Assembly (NCBI RefSeq): GCF_018131105.1
Contig: NZ_JAFCJI010000001.1
Location: forward strand, 1-64,000
DNA: 64,000 bases
Direction: 5' to 3'
Source of the DNA: Bradyrhizobium manausense
GTDB taxonomy: Bacteria; Pseudomonadota; Alphaproteobacteria; Rhizobiales; Xanthobacteraceae
Shown here: piece by piece, positions 45,235-52,973 of the stretch
Position numbering within the stretch: position 1 is the stretch's first letter
Layout of the letters: every line of letters starts with the position of its first letter
Notes under the pieces: generated by a model
Told to the model about the DNA's origin: nothing
Databases searched by the model: none
What the model saw: the letters and a program-made list of their open reading frames with translations, nothing else
Translations under genes and position numbers: made by a program

Positions 45235-47331
45235 ATGGATTCCAAGATCATGACCGCGCTCGCCGACCGTATTCTGGAGCTCGGACCCAAGCCTGGGACT
45301 GACAGTCCGTACAAGCACTTCAAGCTGACGCGCGATGCCGACGGCGTCGCGTGGCTGCTGTTCGACCGCGCCGACGCGAGCGCCAACACGCTTTCATCCG
45401 ACGTGATGGAGGAGTTCGATGCCGCGCTTGCCGCGATCGAGACCGAGCGTCCGGCCGGCCTCGTGATCCGCTCGGCAAAGCCGTCCGGATTCATCGCCGG
45501 CGCGGACGTCAACGAATTCCGCGGCGCCACCGATCCTGAAGTGGTGGAGACCCGCATTCGTGCCGCGCATGCGGTGGTCGATCATCTGGAGGCGTTGAAG
45601 CTGCCTACCGTTGCTGTGATCCACGGCTTCTGCCTCGGCGGCGGGCTCGAGGTCGCGCTCGCCTGTCAGTCGCGCATCGCCATCGATGGCGCGCGCTTCG
45701 GCTTCCCTGAGGTGATGCTGGGCCTGCATCCGGGTCTCGGCGGCACGGCGCGTTTCACCGCGCTGGTCAATCCGACCCAGTCGATGGCGATGATGCTGAC
45801 CGGTCGCACCATCGATGCGCGCCGTGCCAAATCGCTTGGCCTCGTCGACAGCGTGACGCAGGAGCGCCACGTCCGGGGCGCTGTGAAGGATGTGTTGTTC
45901 GGACGCCTGAAACGGGCCAAGCCCGGTCTTCTGACACGCGGAGCCAATCTCGCTCCGGTGCGCGGGTTGCTCGCCAAGCGCATGCGCTCGGAGGCGGCGA
46001 AGGCCGCGCCGCGCGAGCATTATCCCGCGCCTTACGCGCTGATCGATCTCTGGGAAACGCATGGCGGCAGCAAGGCCGCGATGCTGAAGGCGGAACAGAC
46101 GTCCTTCGCCAAGCTGATGGTCACGCCGACCGCGCAGAATCTGATCCGCGTGTTCTTCCTGCGCGAGCAGATGAAGAAGGCCGCCGGCTCCGGCAACACG
46201 GTCAAGCACGTCCATGTCATCGGCGCCGGCGCGATGGGGGGCGACATCGCGGCTTGGGTAGCCGGGCAGGGGCTGCGCGTCTCGCTCGCCGACATGAAGG
46301 CTGAGCCGATCGCCGGTGCAGTGAAGCGCGCCGCGGAACTCTACGGCAAGATCATCCGCAAGCCGACCGAGGTGCGTGACGCGCTCGATCGGTTGATCCC
46401 GGACATGGACGGAGAAGGCGTCCGCAACGCCGATCTCATCATCGAGGCGGTGCCGGAAAAGCTCGAGCTCAAACAGAAGGTCTACGCCGGGCTCGAACCA
46501 AAGATGAAGCCGGGCGCGATCCTTGCGACCAACACGTCCAGCATTCCGCTTCAGGACCTGCGTACGACGCTGGCGCGGCCGGAACGGCTGGTCGGCCTGC
46601 ACTTCTTCAATCCGGTGTCGCGGCTGCAACTGGTCGAGGTCATCAGCCATGACGGCAATGACGCGCAGGTGCTGAAGGAGGCGCTCGCCTTCGTCGGCGT
46701 CATCGATCGTCTGCCGTTGCCAGTGAAGAGCTCGCCCGGCTTCCTCGTCAACCGCGCACTCACGCCTTACATGCTCGAAGCCATGGTGATGCTGGACGAA
46801 AAGATCGACCAGCGCCTGATCGACGCCGCGGCTGAACAGTTTGGCATGCCGATGGGACCAATCGAACTGGCCGATCAGGTTGGCCTCGACATCTGCCTCG
46901 ACGTCGGCGACATGCTGCGCGCCAGGTTCGGCGATCTGTTGCCGCCGACGCCGGCCTGGCTGCGCGAAAAGGTCGCCAAGGGCGAACTCGGCCGCAAGTC
47001 CGGCAAGGGATTTTACACCTGGAAGGACGGCAAGGCGGAGAAGGCGCCATTGCCCGAGACCGGTCCGCGCGTCACTGACCAGATGATCGACCGCCTGGTG
47101 CTGCCGATGTCCAATGTCTGCGTCGCGGCTCTTCGCGAAGGCATCGTCGACGATCCTGATACGGTCGACGGCGCCATGATCTTCGGCACCGGCTACGCGC
47201 CGTTCCGCGGTGGCCCCCTCAACTATGCGCGCACGCGGGGCATGGAGAATATTGTATCGACCATGCGTGCCCTGGCTGGGCGATTCGGTGAGCGTTTCGC
47301 GCCCGATCCGGGCTGGGAAAATTTCAAGTGA
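45235..47331 (+). CDS. fadJ: enoyl-CoA hydratase / 3-hydroxyacyl-CoA dehydrogenase
   Basis: A 698-residue bifunctional enzyme. N-terminal crotonase domain (about 20-230): oxyanion-hole SGFIAGADVNEF, GGGLEVALACQSRIAIDGARFGFPEV with catalytic glutamates, LGLHPGLGGTAR. Then NAD-binding HADH domain (about 320-500): HVIGAGAMGGDIAAWVAGQG, EAVPEKLELKQ, LHFFNPVSRLQLVEV; C-terminal HADH domain with GRKSGKGFYTW and GTGYAPFRGGPL. It carries out the second and third steps of beta-oxidation. Start ATG 45235 is two bases after fadI; the thioesterase gene follows after seven bases. Confidence 0.92.
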   Translation: MDSKIMTALADRILELGPKPGTDSPYKHFKLTRDADGVAWLLFDRADASANTLSSDVMEEFDAALAAIETERPAGLVIRSAKPSGFIAGADVNEFRGATDPEVVETRIRAAHAVVDHLEALKLPTVAVIHGFCLGGGLEVALACQSRIAIDGARFGFPEVMLGLHPGLGGTARFTALVNPTQSMAMMLTGRTIDARRAKSLGLVDSVTQERHVRGAVKDVLFGRLKRAKPGLLTRGANLAPVRGLLAKRMRSEAAKAAPREHYPAPYALIDLWETHGGSKAAMLKAEQTSFAKLMVTPTAQNLIRVFFLREQMKKAAGSGNTVKHVHVIGAGAMGGDIAAWVAGQGLRVSLADMKAEPIAGAVKRAAELYGKIIRKPTEVRDALDRLIPDMDGEGVRNADLIIEAVPEKLELKQKVYAGLEPKMKPGAILATNTSSIPLQDLRTTLARPERLVGLHFFNPVSRLQLVEVISHDGNDAQVLKEALAFVGVIDRLPLPVKSSPGFLVNRALTPYMLEAMVMLDEKIDQRLIDAAAEQFGMPMGPIELADQVGLDICLDVGDMLRARFGDLLPPTPAWLREKVAKGELGRKSGKGFYTWKDGKAEKAPLPETGPRVTDQMIDRLVLPMSNVCVAALREGIVDDPDTVDGAMIFGTGYAPFRGGPLNYARTRGMENIVSTMRALAGRFGERFAPDPGWENFK

Positions 47332-47338
47332 GTGACAT

Positions 47339-47749
47339 ATGACCGAAACGTCCGAGACCGAGCCGAGCGGCGATCTTTGCATCCGGACGCTAGCGATGCC
47401 TGCCGATACCAATGCCAATGGTGACATTTTCGGTGGCTGGCTGCTCAGCCAGATGGACGTCGGTGGCGGCGTTTTCGCCTCGAAGGTCGCGAAGTCGCGC
47501 ACCGTCACGGTTGCGATCGACGCGATGAATTTTCGAAAAGCCGTCTATGTCGGCGATCTCGTCTCGGTCTACGCCAATCTCGTACGCGTCGGGCGCACCT
47601 CGCTCACCGTCCATCTCGAAGCCTGGGCGCTGCGGCGGCGCGAGTTGCAACCGATCCTCGTGACCGACGGCAATTTCACCTACGTCTCGATCGATGAGAG
47701 CGGCCATCCGCAAGCGATCCAGCGAGACGCTCCGCCGATCGCGACGTAA
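47339..47749 (+). CDS. acyl-CoA thioesterase, YciA-type hotdog fold
   Basis: A 136-residue acyl-CoA thioesterase: MPADTNANGDIFGGWLLSQMDVGGGVFASKVA is the classic YciA motif with the catalytic Asp, followed by VTVAIDAMNFRKAVYVGDLVSVYANLV and a short helical end. It hydrolyses acyl-CoAs and may tune the CoA pool for the beta-oxidation operon, of which it is the last gene (seven bases after fadJ). Confidence 0.87.
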   Translation: MTETSETEPSGDLCIRTLAMPADTNANGDIFGGWLLSQMDVGGGVFASKVAKSRTVTVAIDAMNFRKAVYVGDLVSVYANLVRVGRTSLTVHLEAWALRRRELQPILVTDGNFTYVSIDESGHPQAIQRDAPPIAT

Positions 47750-47970
47750 GCGCGCGCGGCGTTGCGTCTCAGCTCACGAAGTCGTGCGGCGTTAAGAAAC
47801 GCGGCGCGACCAAGTCATCGCGTCGCGCCTTCGGCAACAACCAGTCACAAAACGGATGAGGTCCCGGCGTACTCAATAGCCGTCGATTCGGGGTGAAAAC
47901 CGACCACTTCGCCTGAGGAACTTTCAGGCATGGATCCGGTTATTTGCCCGCACTGAGGAATCCACGGGCC
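47750..47970. other. spacer after the beta-oxidation operon
   Basis: 221 bases with no gene. It holds a small hairpin, GCCTG-AGGAACTTT-CAGGC at 47911-47930, and no convincing terminator. Reading frames on either strand across it lack protein character. Confidence 0.35.
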
Positions 47971-48162
47971 ATGCCGGACAGCTACATCATCGAAGTAAAC
48001 TCGCAGACCGCGGGCATCGTGGTCCGCGGCCACGGAGGCTATTGCTTCTTCGCCTCGTCCCAGCAATTCAGTCGCCTCGAAGGCCAGCTCTTTCGCAACG
48101 CCCGCGAAGCCGAGCGCGCCGCGCGCAAGCTGATGAATGGTGATGTGAAGGAGGCGGCGTAG
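47971..48162 (+). CDS. small soluble protein, function unknown
   Basis: A 63-residue protein (MPDSYIIEVNSQTAGIVVRG, a beta-rich N-half with CFFASSQQFSRLEGQLF and a basic helical C-half EAERAARKLMNG). No membrane segment or signal. GAGG lies 12 bases before the ATG. I recognise close relatives in Bradyrhizobium genomes only by general memory; no function known. Confidence 0.6.
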   Translation: MPDSYIIEVNSQTAGIVVRGHGGYCFFASSQQFSRLEGQLFRNAREAERAARKLMNGDVKEAA

Positions 48163-48164
48163 CC

Positions 48165-48315
48165 TTCTTCCTTCTCCCCCTTGTGGGAGAAGGTGGCGCG
48201 AAGCACCGGATGAGGGGTGTACTATCCGCGGACTCGGGTTTGCTTCACGGAAGCATCCCTCTTACCCGTCTCGCCGCTGCGCGGCGATCCTCTCCCGCAG
48301 GGGGAGAGGGTAAGA
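48165..48315. repeat. CTCTCCC-rich composite repeat
   Basis: Contains CTTCTCCCCCTTGTGGGAGAAG and CTCTCCCGCAGGGGGAGAG hairpins joined by GATGAGGGGTG and CCTCTTACCC pieces. The sequence type (ctccccc... aggtggcgcgaagc...ggatgaggggt) is the widespread proteobacterial intergenic repeat. It separates the small protein gene from the convergent NTF2-like gene. Confidence 0.7.
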
Positions 48316-48318
48316 GTC

Positions 48319-48711
48319 TCACAACTTTGTTGCGGAGCGCGACAACAGCTTCCACTCGTCGCCCTGCTTCTGCCAGTTCATCAGGATGTGAAGGCTGTTT
48401 GCCACTTTCTGTCCGCCGGTCATCATCTCGGCCATCCAGTGGAAGCGCACGATGGCGGCGGGACCGACGACCTTGATGGTCGGATCCTTGTACGTAATCG
48501 ACAGGAATTCCGTTTTGCCGTCGGTGGCGTTGGCGATGAAGGCCGCCTTGTCCTCCAGGAAGCCGTTGGAGTGGCTGTAGCTCAGATCGTCCGCGCACAG
48601 CGGGCCTAGCGCCTTCGGATCGGCTGCGATCTGGGCGAGGCGAAATGCCTCGACGTTTTTTGCCACCGCCTCATGGTCCGTCCTGGCAGCATGATCGCGA
48701 TTAAGTGTCAT
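48319..48711 (-). CDS. NTF2-like (DUF4440) protein
   Basis: A 130-residue NTF2-like domain protein: VAKNVEAFRLAQIAADPKALGPLCADDLSYSHSNGFLEDKAAFIAN, IVRFHWMAEMMT and LHILMNWQKQGDEWKLLSRSATKL are the calcium/calmodulin-association-domain pattern. Activity unknown. ATG at 48711 is chosen over 48714 because GGAGG then lies five bases before it. Confidence 0.8.
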   Translation of the reverse strand: MTLNRDHAARTDHEAVAKNVEAFRLAQIAADPKALGPLCADDLSYSHSNGFLEDKAAFIANATDGKTEFLSITYKDPTIKVVGPAAIVRFHWMAEMMTGGQKVANSLHILMNWQKQGDEWKLLSRSATKL

Positions 48712-48858
48712 CATATCCTCCGCTCTTGAGCTTGTACCTACTGTTGCAGCCGCATGCGATTTTGTCGAGCCTCGGGCCGCAGCAGGCTGCATTGCGTCAG
48801 CCGGCGCGAATTGATACCCCTCGCGCATCGTTACGCCGGGCGCGAGAGGAAACACGAA

Positions 48859-49533
48859 ATGATGCCGGGACTGGGCAAGGCGTTGCTGTTCGACATCGAC
48901 GGCACGCTCGCGAACACCGATCCGCTGCACCTCAAGGCCTTCAACCAGGTGCTCGGTCCGCGCGGCCATGTCTTCGACCACGCGCGCTTCTCCAGGGAGT
49001 TGCAAGGTTTTGCCAACGTGTCGATCGGCGAGCGCTTTCTGCCTGACGAGCCATTGGACCGCCGCGCCGAAATTCTCGGTGAGAAAGAAGAAGTGTTCCG
49101 CACGCTGGTCGCGGGCCAGATCGAACCGCTGCCCGGCCTGATGGCACTGCTCGACCGCGCGGACGGCGCGGGTATTCCCATGGTCGCCGTCACCAACGCG
49201 CCGCGTCTCAATGCCGAACTGCTGTTGTCCGGCCTGGGCATCACGCATCGCTTCAAGGCGCTCGTGATTGGCGACGAACTGCCGCACGGCAAGCCGCATC
49301 CGCTGCCTTATCAGGAGGGCTTGCGCTTTGTCGGCGCCAGCGCGGCCGCCTCGATCGCCTTCGAGGATTCCCGCTCCGGCGTGCAGTCGGCCACCGCCGC
49401 CGGCATTGCGACCATCGGTATTCGGACCAGCCTCAGCGATGCTGACCTTGTTGGATCAGGTGCGGTTGCCTCGGCGAGGGCCTTCGACGATCCGGAGCTG
49501 CTCGCGCGGCTCGCCGCCGCGATGGCGTGGTGA
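48859..49533 (+). CDS. HAD-superfamily phosphatase
   Basis: A 224-residue haloacid-dehalogenase-type hydrolase (beta-phosphoglucomutase/phosphoglycolate-phosphatase-like, cap type 1). Motif I: LFDIDGTLANTDP (D12, D14); motif II: VAVTNAPR; motif III Lys in GKPHP; motif IV: FEDSRSGVQSATAAG. It cleaves a phosphate monoester; substrate unknown. ATG 48859 has GAGAGGA eight bases before it. Confidence 0.87.
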   Translation: MMPGLGKALLFDIDGTLANTDPLHLKAFNQVLGPRGHVFDHARFSRELQGFANVSIGERFLPDEPLDRRAEILGEKEEVFRTLVAGQIEPLPGLMALLDRADGAGIPMVAVTNAPRLNAELLLSGLGITHRFKALVIGDELPHGKPHPLPYQEGLRFVGASAAASIAFEDSRSGVQSATAAGIATIGIRTSLSDADLVGSGAVASARAFDDPELLARLAAAMAW

Positions 49534-49623
49534 GAGTTTCGTCCATTAACCGTGATCGGCACGCGCATTGACCGCGCGCGCGAGAAGCCGCACCATGCAT
49601 CATTCTGATTTGAGGCCGTTGTC

Positions 49624-50472
49624 GTGACCGGATTGACCCATCGCCAAGCTGAAATCCTCAACATCGCCCGCGCCTCCGGCCGCGTCATGGTCGAGGAGCT
49701 GGCGCGCCGGTTCGAAGTCTCGGCGCAGACCATCCGCAAGGATCTCAACGATCTCTGCGAGCGCCGTTCGCTCACTCGCGTCCATGGCGGCGCGATCATC
49801 GCCTCGGGCGTCGAAAATCTGGCTTACGAGGCGCGCCGCTTCGTTGCCGCCGACGAGAAGAAGGCGATTGGCGCAGCCGCAGCCTCGTTGATTCCGAACG
49901 GCTGCTCGCTCTTCATCAACATCGGCACCACGACGGAGGAGGTCGCGAGCGCGCTGACCTCGCATGAGGACCTCCTTGTCATCACCAACAACCTCAATGT
50001 CGCGATGCTGCTCTACCGCCATCCCCGCATCGAGGTGGTGGTCGCCGGCGGAACGGTGCGGCGCGCCGACGGAGCCGTGGTCGGCTCGACTGCGACGCAG
50101 CTGATCGGCCAGTTCAAGGTCGATTACGCCATCATCGGCGCGTCCGCGATCGACGAAGAGGGCGCGTTGCTCGACTTCGACTATCGCGAGGTGCAGGTGG
50201 CGCAGGCCATCATCGCCAATGCCCGCAGCGTCATGCTGGTGGCTGACTCGACAAAACTTCGCCGCAGCGCGCCGGTCCGCATCGCCCATATCAGCCAGAT
50301 CCAGACCTTCGTCACCGATCAGGAACTGCCCGAGCGTCTCGCCACCATCTGCCACAGCAAGGGAATCGAGGTAATGGCGGCGATGCCGAAGGGAGCGGGA
50401 GATATCGACGAGACCCAGGCCGATGCGCAGGACGCGGCACCCGAAGCCGCACCCGTGGTGAGGCTGCGCTAG
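49624..50472 (+). CDS. glpR: DeoR-family repressor of glycerol utilisation
   Basis: A 282-residue DeoR/GlpR protein. N-terminal winged helix (about 5-57, RQAEILNIARASGRVMVEELARRFEVSAQTIRKDLNDLCERRSLTRVHGGA) and C-terminal sugar-phosphate sensor domain (LFINIGTTTEEVA, VVVAGGTVRR, ADSTKL). It probably represses the glp operon until glycerol-3-phosphate binds. The next plus-strand gene is glpD at 51423; the promoter of glpD contains an A/T-rich dyad (51353-51389). A PIN/Phd pair sits between them on the other strand. Confidence 0.88.
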   Translation: MTGLTHRQAEILNIARASGRVMVEELARRFEVSAQTIRKDLNDLCERRSLTRVHGGAIIASGVENLAYEARRFVAADEKKAIGAAAASLIPNGCSLFINIGTTTEEVASALTSHEDLLVITNNLNVAMLLYRHPRIEVVVAGGTVRRADGAVVGSTATQLIGQFKVDYAIIGASAIDEEGALLDFDYREVQVAQAIIANARSVMLVADSTKLRRSAPVRIAHISQIQTFVTDQELPERLATICHSKGIEVMAAMPKGAGDIDETQADAQDAAPEAAPVVRLR

Positions 50473-50476
50473 CGCG

Positions 50477-50902
50477 TCAGGCGCCGTCCCAAGGGTTGAA
50501 CAGCGGAACGTCGAAAGCCGCGAAATCCTTCTCGTTGCGCGTGACGAGCGTGAGCGTGTTGGCCAACGCAGTGGCCGCGAAGAACCCGCCCATCACGGAC
50601 AATGCAACGCCGCTGCGACGGCTCTGTGCCATCAGATCCCCCCAGCGCTCAGCCACCGCGTGGTCGATCGGCAGGATGCGCTCTGCAAATCGCGCCGGCA
50701 AATCGTGGGCGAGCCGGGTGGTCAGCGCCGCGCGCCGACGGCCGTCATCGAGCAGCGCGATGCCGCGGCGAAGCTCGGCGATCGAGGCAACGCTGATGAA
50801 CGCGCGATCCTCATCGACCGTATCTAGCCAAGCCAGAACTTTTGGAGAAGGTGCCGGTCGCTGGACCTCCGACAGCACGTTGGTGTCGAGCAGCAGGTTC
50901 AT
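50477..50902 (-). CDS. PIN-domain toxin, VapC/FitB-type, with altered active site
   Basis: A 141-residue PIN domain protein. Expected acidic residues: D6 in LLDTNVLSE, E43 in SIAELRRGI, D126 in TRNEKDF are present, but the third acidic position, normally Asp in VMDALxAATA-type motifs, is glycine (G105 in VMGGFFAATA). PIN toxins cut RNA with Mg held by these residues, so activity may be reduced or lost. Coupled to the antitoxin gene: its ATG overlaps the antitoxin stop by four bases. Five bases separate its stop from the end of glpR. Confidence 0.82.
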   Translation of the reverse strand: MNLLLDTNVLSEVQRPAPSPKVLAWLDTVDEDRAFISVASIAELRRGIALLDDGRRRAALTTRLAHDLPARFAERILPIDHAVAERWGDLMAQSRRSGVALSVMGGFFAATALANTLTLVTRNEKDFAAFDVPLFNPWDGA

Positions 50903-51192
50903 GGCATTTCGTCACGCGGTTCGTCGTGAGCGCGCTCAAGTTCGAGTTCGGCACCGCGCAGCGGCGAGGCCAGCAGGAATTCGGCGAGAGTGCCTTTGCG
51001 CGCGGTTTTGCGTGCCCATTCCTCGGCGGAAACGACCACTGCATCGGGCCTGCCGTGGCGGGTAATGATCTGCGGGCGGGTTTGGGCACGGTCGACGACC
51101 TCCGATAGGCGCGCCTTGGCGTGCGCAAGCGTCCAGGTGTCTTTCGGTGTGGCAGTCGGCGGCGTTTCGGGGGCGGTGCTGTGATCCGTCAT
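50899..51192 (-). CDS. Phd/YefM-type antitoxin
   Basis: A 97-residue Phd/YefM family protein: WTLAHAKARLSEVVDRAQTRPQIITRHGRPDAVVVSAEEWARKT is the DNA-binding and dimer domain (about 20-65), and the C-terminal half (AEFLLASPLRGAELELERA) would wrap the toxin. Upstream gene of the pair; it should repress its own promoter in complex with the toxin. ATG at 51192 is chosen over TTG at 51201; ribosome site weak. Confidence 0.83.
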   Translation of the reverse strand: MTDHSTAPETPPTATPKDTWTLAHAKARLSEVVDRAQTRPQIITRHGRPDAVVVSAEEWARKTARKGTLAEFLLASPLRGAELELERAHDEPRDEMP

Positions 51193-51352
51193 GTCGATCA
51201 ACTCATATGACTAATATGACTATAATGGTCATAAGCGGCTGTTCAAGAGCTGGGCGATCGTTGGGGATTATCGAGCGAATCGTCGATTTCGACAGCCGGC
51301 TGCACACAGAAAAAGTTCCACTTTCGCTTCCTTTGGTCTCTCTTTCATCTTG

Positions 51353-51389
51353 CTTTCGTTTTTTGGTGTGATCTAATCAAAAACGAAAG
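51353..51389. promoter_or_regulatory. candidate GlpR operator/dyad upstream of glpD
   Basis: CTTTCGTTTTTTG (51353-51365) and CAAAAACGAAAG (51378-51389) are inverted across 12 bases, 33 bases before the glpD start. DeoR-type regulators recognise A/T-rich TTTCGTT elements in rhizobia (family knowledge). More TTTCG copies lie just upstream at 51322 and 51354. The same pair could form an RNA hairpin in the leader. Confidence 0.6.
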
Positions 51390-51422
51390 TAACCGCTGGA
51401 ATGAACGAGCGGTCGCCGGGGG

Positions 51423-52973
51423 ATGCGTCTGTTGGAGCGGATTTTCGACCTCGCCATCATTGGAGGCGGTGTTAACGGTTGCGGCATCGCGCGTGACGCG
51501 GTCGGCCGCGGCAACAGTGTTTTCCTGTGCGAAATGAACGATCTGGCGAGCGGGACGTCGTCCTGGTCGACCAAGCTGGTGCATGGCGGCCTGCGCTATC
51601 TCGAATATTACGAGTTCCGCCTGGTCCGTGAGGCGCTGATCGAGCGTGAGATCCTCTGGGGCATCGCGCCCCACATCATCCGCCCGCTGCGTTTCGTCTT
51701 GCCGCACCACGCCGGCCTGCGTCCGGCCTGGCTGCTGCGCCTCGGCCTCTTCCTCTACGATCATATTGGCGGTCGTCATTTGCTGCCGGCGACGCGTTCG
51801 GTCGATCTCAGGCACGACGAGGTCGGCAAACCGCTGATCCCGAATCGCTATGGCCGCGCGTTCGAATATTCCGACTGCTTCGTCGATGACGCCCGTCTGG
51901 TCGTGCTCAATGCGCGCGACGCTGCCGACAAGGGTGCGGAGATCCGCACCCGCACGCGCGCGACGGATATCAAGCAGTCCGACGGCATCTGGACCGTCAG
52001 CATGGTCGACACGCTGACCGGTGCGCGCTCGCAGATCCAGGCCCGCGCGCTGGTCAATGCCGGCGGCCCCTGGGTCGAGGATGTGCTCGGGCGCGGTGCC
52101 GGCGTCAACGCCAAGGCAAAGGTGCGGCTGGTGCAGGGCTCGCACATCGTGGTCAAGAAGCTCTACGACCACGACCGCGCCTACATGTTCCAGAACGCCG
52201 ACGGCCGCATCATCTTCGTGATCCCCTATCAGGATGATTTTACGCTGATCGGCACCACCGATCGCGACTATGACGGCGATCCCGCCAAGGTGAAGGCGAC
52301 GCCGGAGGAGATCGAGTATCTCTGCACGGCCGCCAGCGAATATCTCGCCAAGCCCGTGACATCAGACGACGTGGTCTGGACCTATTCCGGCGTGCGACCG
52401 CTCTATGACGACGGCGCCAGCGAAGCCAAGGCTGCGACCCGCGACTACGTGTTCGAGCTCGACACGCCGGGCGGCGTGCCGCTGCTGTCGATCTATGGCG
52501 GCAAGATCACGACTTACCGCCGCCTCGCCGAAGAGGCGCTGGAGCGGCTCGCGCCCTATCTTCGCAGTGCGAAAGCGCGCGAGGGGTGGACCGGCAAATG
52601 GCCGCTGCCCGGCGGCGACATGGATGTGTCGGCCGTCGATGGCCTGATCGCCGAACTCCAGCGCGGCTATCCCTTCCTGACCCATGAGCATGCGCGACGC
52701 CTTGCGCGTGCCTATGGCACCCGCGCCATCAAGCTGCTCGGCGACGCCAAATCGGCGGCCGATCTCGGACAGGCTTTTGGCGCAACTCTGACCGAACGCG
52801 AGGTTCGCTACCTGATGACCAACGAATGGGCGGTGACCGCCGAAGACATCGTCTGGCGCCGCTCCAAGCTTGGCCTGCGGCTATCTGTCGACGAAATTGC
52901 CGCCTTGGACGACTGGATAAGGACCCACGTTGTATCGCAAAGTCCTCTGCTGGAAGCAGGAGGGCGCTCATGA
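51423..52973 (+). CDS. glpD: glycerol-3-phosphate dehydrogenase (FAD, aerobic)
   Basis: A 516-residue membrane-associated flavoprotein that oxidises glycerol-3-phosphate to dihydroxyacetone phosphate, passing electrons to quinone. FAD site DLAIIGGGVNGCGIARDAVGRG at the N-terminus; then WSTKLVHGGLRYLEYYEFRLV; ALVNAGGPWVEDVL; RLVQGSHIVVKKLY; GTTDRDYDGDP; TYSGVRPLYDDGASEAKA; and GGKITTYRRLAE. First gene of the glycerol operon; its stop overlaps the glpS ATG (ATGA). Glycerol kinase, which makes its substrate, is not in the window. Confidence 0.94.
   Translation: MRLLERIFDLAIIGGGVNGCGIARDAVGRGNSVFLCEMNDLASGTSSWSTKLVHGGLRYLEYYEFRLVREALIEREILWGIAPHIIRPLRFVLPHHAGLRPAWLLRLGLFLYDHIGGRHLLPATRSVDLRHDEVGKPLIPNRYGRAFEYSDCFVDDARLVVLNARDAADKGAEIRTRTRATDIKQSDGIWTVSMVDTLTGARSQIQARALVNAGGPWVEDVLGRGAGVNAKAKVRLVQGSHIVVKKLYDHDRAYMFQNADGRIIFVIPYQDDFTLIGTTDRDYDGDPAKVKATPEEIEYLCTAASEYLAKPVTSDDVVWTYSGVRPLYDDGASEAKAATRDYVFELDTPGGVPLLSIYGGKITTYRRLAEEALERLAPYLRSAKAREGWTGKWPLPGGDMDVSAVDGLIAELQRGYPFLTHEHARRLARAYGTRAIKLLGDAKSAADLGQAFGATLTEREVRYLMTNEWAVTAEDIVWRRSKLGLRLSVDEIAALDDWIRTHVVSQSPLLEAGGRS

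Noticed and set aside
45394..47508. 704-codon open frame antisense to fadJ
   Set aside because: Same reason; both crotonase and HADH motifs are on the plus strand.
47845..48066. 73-codon minus-strand frame over the small protein gene at 47971
   Set aside because: No ribosome site and composition of an antisense shadow; plus-strand frame is more protein-like.
48712..49299. Upstream extension of the minus-strand NTF2-like gene over the HAD gene
   Set aside because: Antisense to HAD motifs; a perfect GGAGG site marks the ATG at 48711.
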